A stretch of 64,000 bases of DNA, taken from the NCBI GenBank assembly GCA_947652115.1, contig OX393567.1:16779029-16843028 (forward strand), in the 5' to 3' direction. The position numbers and the translations under genes are program-made. The notes beneath the pieces were generated by a model that made no database searches, was not told the origin of the DNA, and worked only from the letters and a program-made list of their open reading frames with translations. Position 1 is the stretch's first letter, and every line of letters starts with the position of its first letter. The DNA comes from Blastomussa wellsi (taxonomy: Eukaryota > Cnidaria > Anthozoa > Scleractinia > Plerogyridae). Shown piece after piece: positions 59,915 to 64,000 of the stretch.

Positions 59915-61260
59915 NNNNNNNNNNNNNNNNNNNNNNNNNNNNNNNNNNNNNNNNNNNNNNNNNNNNNNNNNNNNNNNNNNNNNNNNNNNNNNNNNNNNNN
60001 NNNNNNNNNNNNNNNNNNNNNNNNNNNNNNNNNNNNNNNNNNNNNNNNNNNNNNNNNNNNNNNNNNNNNNNNNNNNNNNNNNNNNNNNNNNNNNNNNNNN
60101 NNNNNNNNNNNNNNTTAGCATCAACCAATCAGCGTGGAGCACACAGGCGTGACGGTTGGTCCGACGAACACGAACGGACTGCCGCGGATGTTTGTCGCTT
60201 CGAAAGCTGCATTTCTCGAAACTTAATCGGCGGTTAGCGCTCGGATTTTGAATGGATCTTCGATTGAATGCCACGAAAGAAGCTTTGACCTTTCAGTTTA
60301 TCTGGTGCTCGATTTGGGAGCCAGGCGATTCCAATTTCAGTGTGAAAATCGGCTTGGCGCTGAAGCAGTCGAAAACGAGCTTTCCACCCTTGTCTCTTTC
60401 TTATAACCTGGAGCAACAGTCGACGCAAAACCTTACAAATCGCTCAAATGCGCCATTTTGAGCCGCAGAAACGACAAAATACAACACCTGAGGTACGTTT
60501 GCGTTTATTTTGTAGCCATTACTCGATATAAGTCTACGATATTAAGACTCTTCAATATTCCCATACATTTCTTTATAATAGACCAATTCCGATATATTAA
60601 TATTCTAACATGTCACCGAGGCTTGGGGGAATGAAACAAAAGATTTTGCATCGAGGCTTAGGGATGAATAAATAATTTCTTTTGTTTTATTCCCCTAAGC
60701 CTCGACTCCATGTTAGCATTTTAATATATCGGAATTGGTCTATTAGAACATACAAACAGACACACCGCTTGTATGGGCACCCTGTGGGTTCGATCGGGTT
60801 GAAAAGCGAATCCCAGCAAACGTAAGAGCATCCAAGCGTGAGTCAGATCGTGAAATTTTAGCGTGATTGGAGAAAAGAGAAGTCAATGATAGGTCTTTAA
60901 AAATCCCTCAAACAAGAGAGTTTAAAATTGATTGGAGAGTGGAGAGCCACCTGTCAAAGGGCGAACTTCACAATATTTTGAGTCCATTAGGCATCACAAA
61001 GAATTGCTTAGGAATAATAGGAAACTATAATAAAGAAATAGAGACAAGAATAAAGCAAAAAGGAAGCAGACGGCTAAAGGATAGAGAAGATTAACACGGA
61101 TTGCAAATGACGAACTTGTCAAGATGCTCAAACCGTGACATGGCTTTCGGGTGAATGCTCGCACAAAACCTAATGTACCTTGCGACTTTTTCAGCGACTC
61201 CTTGGTTAGTTCTATCTTTGTAGCTCCAGTGTTTGGGTCAAAACTGAGAACAGCACCCTC
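57658..61260 (-). CDS. Unrecognised gene, two internal exons
   Basis: I do not recognise this gene. Exon A (61179-61260) has a good acceptor (TTGCTTTACAG) and encodes EGAVLSFDPNTGATKIEL then TKESLKKSQ, ending in phase 1 at a GTACAT donor. Exon B (57658-57740) has acceptor TTTTTGTAG, starts in the matching phase and encodes DGNVTGKFELVYDESEE then an acidic run, ending at GTAGGT. The two join in frame as KSQ-G-DGNVTG. The composition (lysine-rich, then acidic) suggests a nuclear or scaffold protein, but this is only a guess. Neither a start nor a stop exon was found; the 5' part would lie above 61260 and the 3' part below 57658. The intron between them contains a 764-bp fold-back and the 2.2-kb inverted duplication. 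Confidence 0.5.
57834..58597. mobile_element. 764-bp fold-back with repeated subunits in each arm
   Basis: The outer ends TGGGAATGCGCGTAACTAAG TGCC and GGCACTAAGGTACACGCATT CTGGG are inverted. Each arm contains several related units of the form AAAACGGAATTCGAACTTCC-AATTTTGTTTTTTGTTTACC, in plus sense on the left (57880-58078) and minus sense on the right (58300-58560). The centre (58080-58290) is unrelated and contains GTGTATCCCC duplicated. Confidence 0.9.
59220..59604 (-). pseudogene. Pif1-like helicase core fragment
   Basis: On the minus strand from ATG 59604: SKLTSEQMRKIVERG, then Walker A VTGQAGTGKSF and RSMFDRF. After a frame change near 59453 the frame reads VVCSSGIAG and TTTLHACYG, meets an in-frame TAA, then gives ERIKRVDVIIWDEISMS (Walker B). 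The order and motifs are those of Pif1/Helitron-type superfamily-1 helicases, but everything after Walker B is missing because the inverted arm begins there. A pseudogene fragment; I cannot tell a Helitron from a stand-alone Pif1-like gene. Confidence 0.75.
59915..60114. other. Assembly gap (200 N)
   Basis: Exactly 200 undetermined bases, the usual size of a placeholder, inside the right arm of the inverted duplication and next to a dispersed repeat also present at 22860. Confidence 0.99.
60579..60742. mobile_element. 164-bp MITE inserted in the right arm of the inverted duplication
   Basis: Ends TAGACCAATTCCGATATATT and AATATATCGGAATTGGTCTA are perfect inverted repeats, with inner arms CACCGAGGCTTGGGGGAATG / ATTCCCCTAAGCCTCGACTC. 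The left arm of the duplication has the unoccupied sequence TTATAATTAGAAC (as reverse complement near 58665-58680). Confidence 0.93.
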
Positions 61261-62533
61261 CTGTAAAGCAAAACCAAACACAAATAAGGCCTTATTATTT
61301 ATTTTAGTGCAGAGTGCACTATTGGGATGATGTGTTGTGAGATGTCCTCTTCTAACCCACTAGGGAACTAAGGGTCTAAAGCGCTAATGTGTAAACTTTA
61401 ATGTTTGTTTAATTAATTAATACCAATTAATTAATTAGTCTTGCAGAGGAGGTGGGGGGCTAGTAGGAACCTGTGTGCACTGTACCACGTAAAACGCTGG
61501 TATCTGCACTACTGCTCCTTGAACATCAGAAGGTACATATATGTTTCAGAGAACACCATACCTGCCTTGTGGTACTATCTTTACAGTTCCTTTACAGTTC
61601 CAACGCATGCGCAGAAGATTAGTTTGTGTTACTTCACTGCACACTACCATTCTCGTCCCCGATCCTTTTGGCCAGCACCAACAATCGCAACTTCTGGGAA
61701 GGTCCAACACCGGAAGTCCGTGATTTTCGGACTTCCCGTCACTCTGCGCATTGCGCATGCACAAAATCAAATCTGATTGGCTGAAAGCTACAAAACGAGT
61801 TCTCTACGCATGCTCACAATTTGGTTGCGGCCAGGTCTCGATTCCTTGGTGCTGACCAAACGAATGGCACACTACAAAATTAAGATGGAAGTTAAAGCAC
61901 GCAAATACGGAATCACACTGGAATGTCTTGTACTCTTCCATGCTGTAGAACACAACGTGTAAGGCGCGTTCGTTTTAATGCTCTCTGATTTTAGTCGAAT
62001 AGAAGGAATATTTTGACTTATTTTGGGTGTCGACACTTTTATCATGTCCAGTATTGTGGTTGCGTATCTTTTGTGTGGAATAACCCAAGCCTGTGTATTT
62101 GAGAGTTTTTCTGCAGTTTTGAAAGTATTGTGTTTTTCAGGGTTCAAATAAAGAGAAGCGTATTTTTTCTCTCCAGCGTCTTGTCTATTTCTCCTTTTAA
62201 TGGACACACGTGCAAACGTTGTTCAAGCTTTCCCCCGACTTTGTCACAGTTCGGTAAACTTGCTAAATTTGAAGGTATTGTTGCACACTGCCAAGCGCCT
62301 CCAGAACTTGCGTTACCGCTAAGTCTCTGCCAGGGTTTAATCTTTTGCATTAATGGTAGTTCACTGAAAAAGAAGAGTCAAAACATTGATGTTTGGATAA
62401 GACTTTTTTCAAGTTTGAAGCAAGGAAAGTTTCCAAATATTGCAGTAGACTCCGTGGCGCCTTCCGAAAACCGCAAATAAATTTAATTGTTTGAGCTATT
62501 TAGTTTTCACTGATGCTGGAAACTCTTGGACAA
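61261..62533. other. Gene-free sequence around the second MITE copy
   Basis: A palindromic TTAATTAATTAATACCAATT AATTAATTAG at 61408-61437; otherwise only the MITE at 61647-61867 and an unassigned plus-strand frame at 62130-62480. Upstream exons of the unrecognised gene might be here. Confidence 0.4.
61647..61867. mobile_element. Second copy of the 19172-19355 MITE-like family
   Basis: Shares CCATTCTCGTCCCC, the GCCAGCACCAACAATCGCAAC/TGGTGCTGACCAAACGAATGG ends, ATCTGATTGGCTGA and GAGTTCTCTACGCATGCTC with the copy at 19172-19355, in the same orientation. Confidence 0.8.
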
Positions 62534-62763
62534 GGCCCGGGTCGCATTAGGACCAATTTTGTGAAAAATTGTTTACTCTAGGGATTAAAATTTGTCAACA
62601 CGCCTTTTTTCTAATGCGACCTCTTATTTGTGGTTTTTCGAAAATTTCAAAATAGGAAAATAACATCAAAGACGCCGGTGTGCTTGGGTGGGGCTGACCG
62701 ATTTTTCCAAATTTTTTGAAACCAGTCAATTTTAAAATTGGTCTGTAATGCGACCCGGGCCCA
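62534..62763. mobile_element. MITE-like element, GGCCCGGGTCGCATTA ends
   Basis: Left end GGCCCGGGTCGCATTAGGAC CAATTTT and right end AAAATTGGTCTGTAATGCGA CCCGGGCC, about 230 bp; an extra internal TAATGCGACC lies at 62612. Confidence 0.9.
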
Positions 62764-63044
62764 AGCAAAGCTTGTTACCTTCAATACTTTTCGTTAAAAC
62801 GCTTCCAAGATAAATCGATATCCTTGTATATAAAGAAAATTTTAAGTGGTTTTAACCGAATGGCGGCAACGGAAAAAGAATGTACTATTCCGTGACTATT
62901 TGATAATTAAATTAGTTCTTGTTTATCACTTCAGTGAAAAATTGCTTTTTGAATTTTTCTCTTTTAATTTTTACATCAGATATTTAACGTTCTACCAGTT
63001 ATTTCCGGCCTTGAAAAAGAAACACATCTTTTAATGTTTCCGAG

Positions 63045-63478
63045 AATCAAAAGTATCATGTTACATACGTTTGCGAGAGAAAAACAAAAGTATCAAGTTA
63101 CAAACGTTTGCCGGAAACAAACAAAAGTATCAAGTTGCAAACGTTTGCAAGAGAAAAACAAAAGTATCAAGTTACAAAAGTTTGCAAGAAACAAACAAAA
63201 GTATCAAGTTGCAAACGTTTGCCGGAAACAAACAAAAGTATCATGTTACAAACGTTTGCCGGAAACAAACAAAACTATCAAGTTACAAAAGTTTGCAAGA
63301 AACAAACAAAAGTATCAAGTTGCAAACGTTTGCCGGAAACAAACAAAAGTATCAAGTTACAAACGTTTGCCGGAAACAAACAAAAGTATCATGTTACATA
63401 CGTTTGCAAGAGAAAAACAAAAGTATCAAGTTACAAAAGTTTGCAAGAAACAAACAAAAGTATCAAGTTGCAAACGTT
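63045..63478. repeat. 37-bp minisatellite, about 12 copies
   Basis: Tandem unit of 37 bp (AAAAGTATCAAGTTACAAAC then GTTTGCCGGAAACAAA). Three variants of the second half alternate: GCAAGAGAAAAA, GCCGGAAACAAA and GCAAGAAACAAA. All three plus-strand frames are open because 37 is not a multiple of 3 and the unit lacks stops; it is not a gene. Confidence 0.96.
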
Positions 63479-63495
63479 GACAGTCACGTTTGCTG

Positions 63496-63573
63496 CCATC
63501 CTCGTCCCCAGGGCCACGTGTTTTCCTTTAACCACGTGACCCAAAGAAACGAGGGCACTGGGAACAAGAATGG
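63496..63573. mobile_element. 78-bp miniature inverted repeat next to the 37-bp minisatellite
   Basis: CCATCCTCGTCCCCAGGGCC at left and GGGCACTGGGAACAAGAATG G at right; CCACGTG pairs inside. It shares the CCATTCTCGTCCCC-like end with the elements at 19172 and 61647. Confidence 0.75.
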
Positions 63574-64000
63574 TTTGCTGCTTGAATGCCTTATTGCAAT
63601 TAAAATAAACTAAAATTGGCGTCAAAACCAAGGTTAAAATTAAAAAAAGCTGTCTTGACTAAAGCTTCTGAGAAACGATTTTTATCTTGCCGTGGAAGAC
63701 GTCACTGTAGTATCAGGAGTATGATAAATATACTTGAAATTGTGTTGAGAAAGTGGCGTCTTTACGTTTTTGTGTCCGGAATGACATATGAAAAGCCCTC
63801 TAATCTCTACCCTAAACAAAACATATTACACTTGGAAATCAAAGTTGTGTATTGGGTGTTAAAAAAATGTTTAAGAAAGTCAAGTAAAAAAGTAAGCAAA
63901 ATATCTTAAGTTTCTGTCTGCTCATGTTTAGCAAAGTAAATAGTATAATTATAACCGAAGTCACTACAGGCTGGGTGGTTGGGGGGATAGGAGGCCTGCA
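63574..64000. other. Window edge, no feature seen
   Basis: An open frame at 63616-63909 (+), lysine-rich, has no recognisable family; the sequence ends with a G-rich stretch. Confidence 0.4.

Larger units (their letters stand above)
58628..60786. mobile_element. Large inverted duplication around a helicase fragment, interrupted by a gap
   Basis: The left arm is about 58628-59235, the right arm about 59833-60786; both contain the same roughly 450-bp text (CAAAATGGCGCATTTAAGCG, CTCGTTTTCGACTGCTTCAG, GATTAAGTTTCGAGAAATGC) in opposite orientation with scattered differences. The right arm carries an inserted dispersed repeat and the N gap (59880-60114) and an inserted MITE (60579-60742). The unique spacer holds the Pif1-like helicase fragment. 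Confidence 0.88.

Noticed and set aside
63034..63613. Three overlapping plus-strand open frames of 143-180 codons rich in Lys/Gln
   Set aside because: A 37-bp repeat without stop codons stays open in all frames (37 is 1 modulo 3). No signal of selection can be seen.

Overview
The window is animal genomic DNA: AT-rich and repeat-dense, with split genes using GT-AG introns, fold-back elements, LTR, LINE and SINE fragments, minisatellites, and a 200-base run of N (59915-60114). The gene complement and the style of the repeats (short inverted-repeat elements with G/C-run ends, tRNA-derived SINEs, Pif1-helicase fragments) suggest a cnidarian, most likely an anthozoan such as a stony coral. That placement is inference. 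No bacterial features, CRISPR arrays or operons are present.

Genes. Three multi-exon genes lie in tandem on the minus strand. In transcription order they are an Unkempt orthologue (47335-25532, 13 exons, 769 aa, six CCCH zinc fingers plus a C-terminal RING), a JmjC-domain oxygenase (23998-15586, 5 exons, about 527-533 aa) and a bacterial/class-IV-like histone deacetylase family protein (8592-4856, 4 exons found). Two genes are single-exon and on the plus strand: an Arf-family GTPase (12735-13289) and an AIG1/ADTRP-type membrane hydrolase (17940-18620). The latter lies inside intron 3 of the JmjC gene on the opposite strand. A fourth minus-strand gene, not recognised, is represented by two phase-compatible exons (61179-61260 and 57658-57740). 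Every exon junction used was checked by reading phase and GT/AG dinucleotides; similarity calls are from memory of the families.

Mobile DNA. A deleted Ty3/gypsy element with 207-bp LTRs (9560-11940) separates the deacetylase from the Arf gene. Unkempt introns hold a degraded BEL/Pao element (27513-30375), tandem tRNA-derived SINEs (26355-26745), an L1/Tx1-like LINE fragment (39261-39678), a broken THAP domain (44024-44357), a 426-bp hairpin close to a 50-nt exon (34771-35196) and a composite 1.8-kb inverted-repeat element with an 83-bp palindromic satellite (40683-42474). The right third (47.3-64 kb) is gene-poor. It is dominated by fold-back elements, including a 2.2-kb inverted duplication around a broken Pif1-like helicase core (58628-60786). 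Minisatellites of 47 bp (1010-2370) and 37 bp (63045-63478) lie near the two ends.

The genes do not form one pathway. Unkempt is an RNA-binding regulator, the JmjC and deacetylase proteins are candidate protein-modifying enzymes, Arf acts in membrane traffic, and the AIG1-like protein is a lipid hydrolase.
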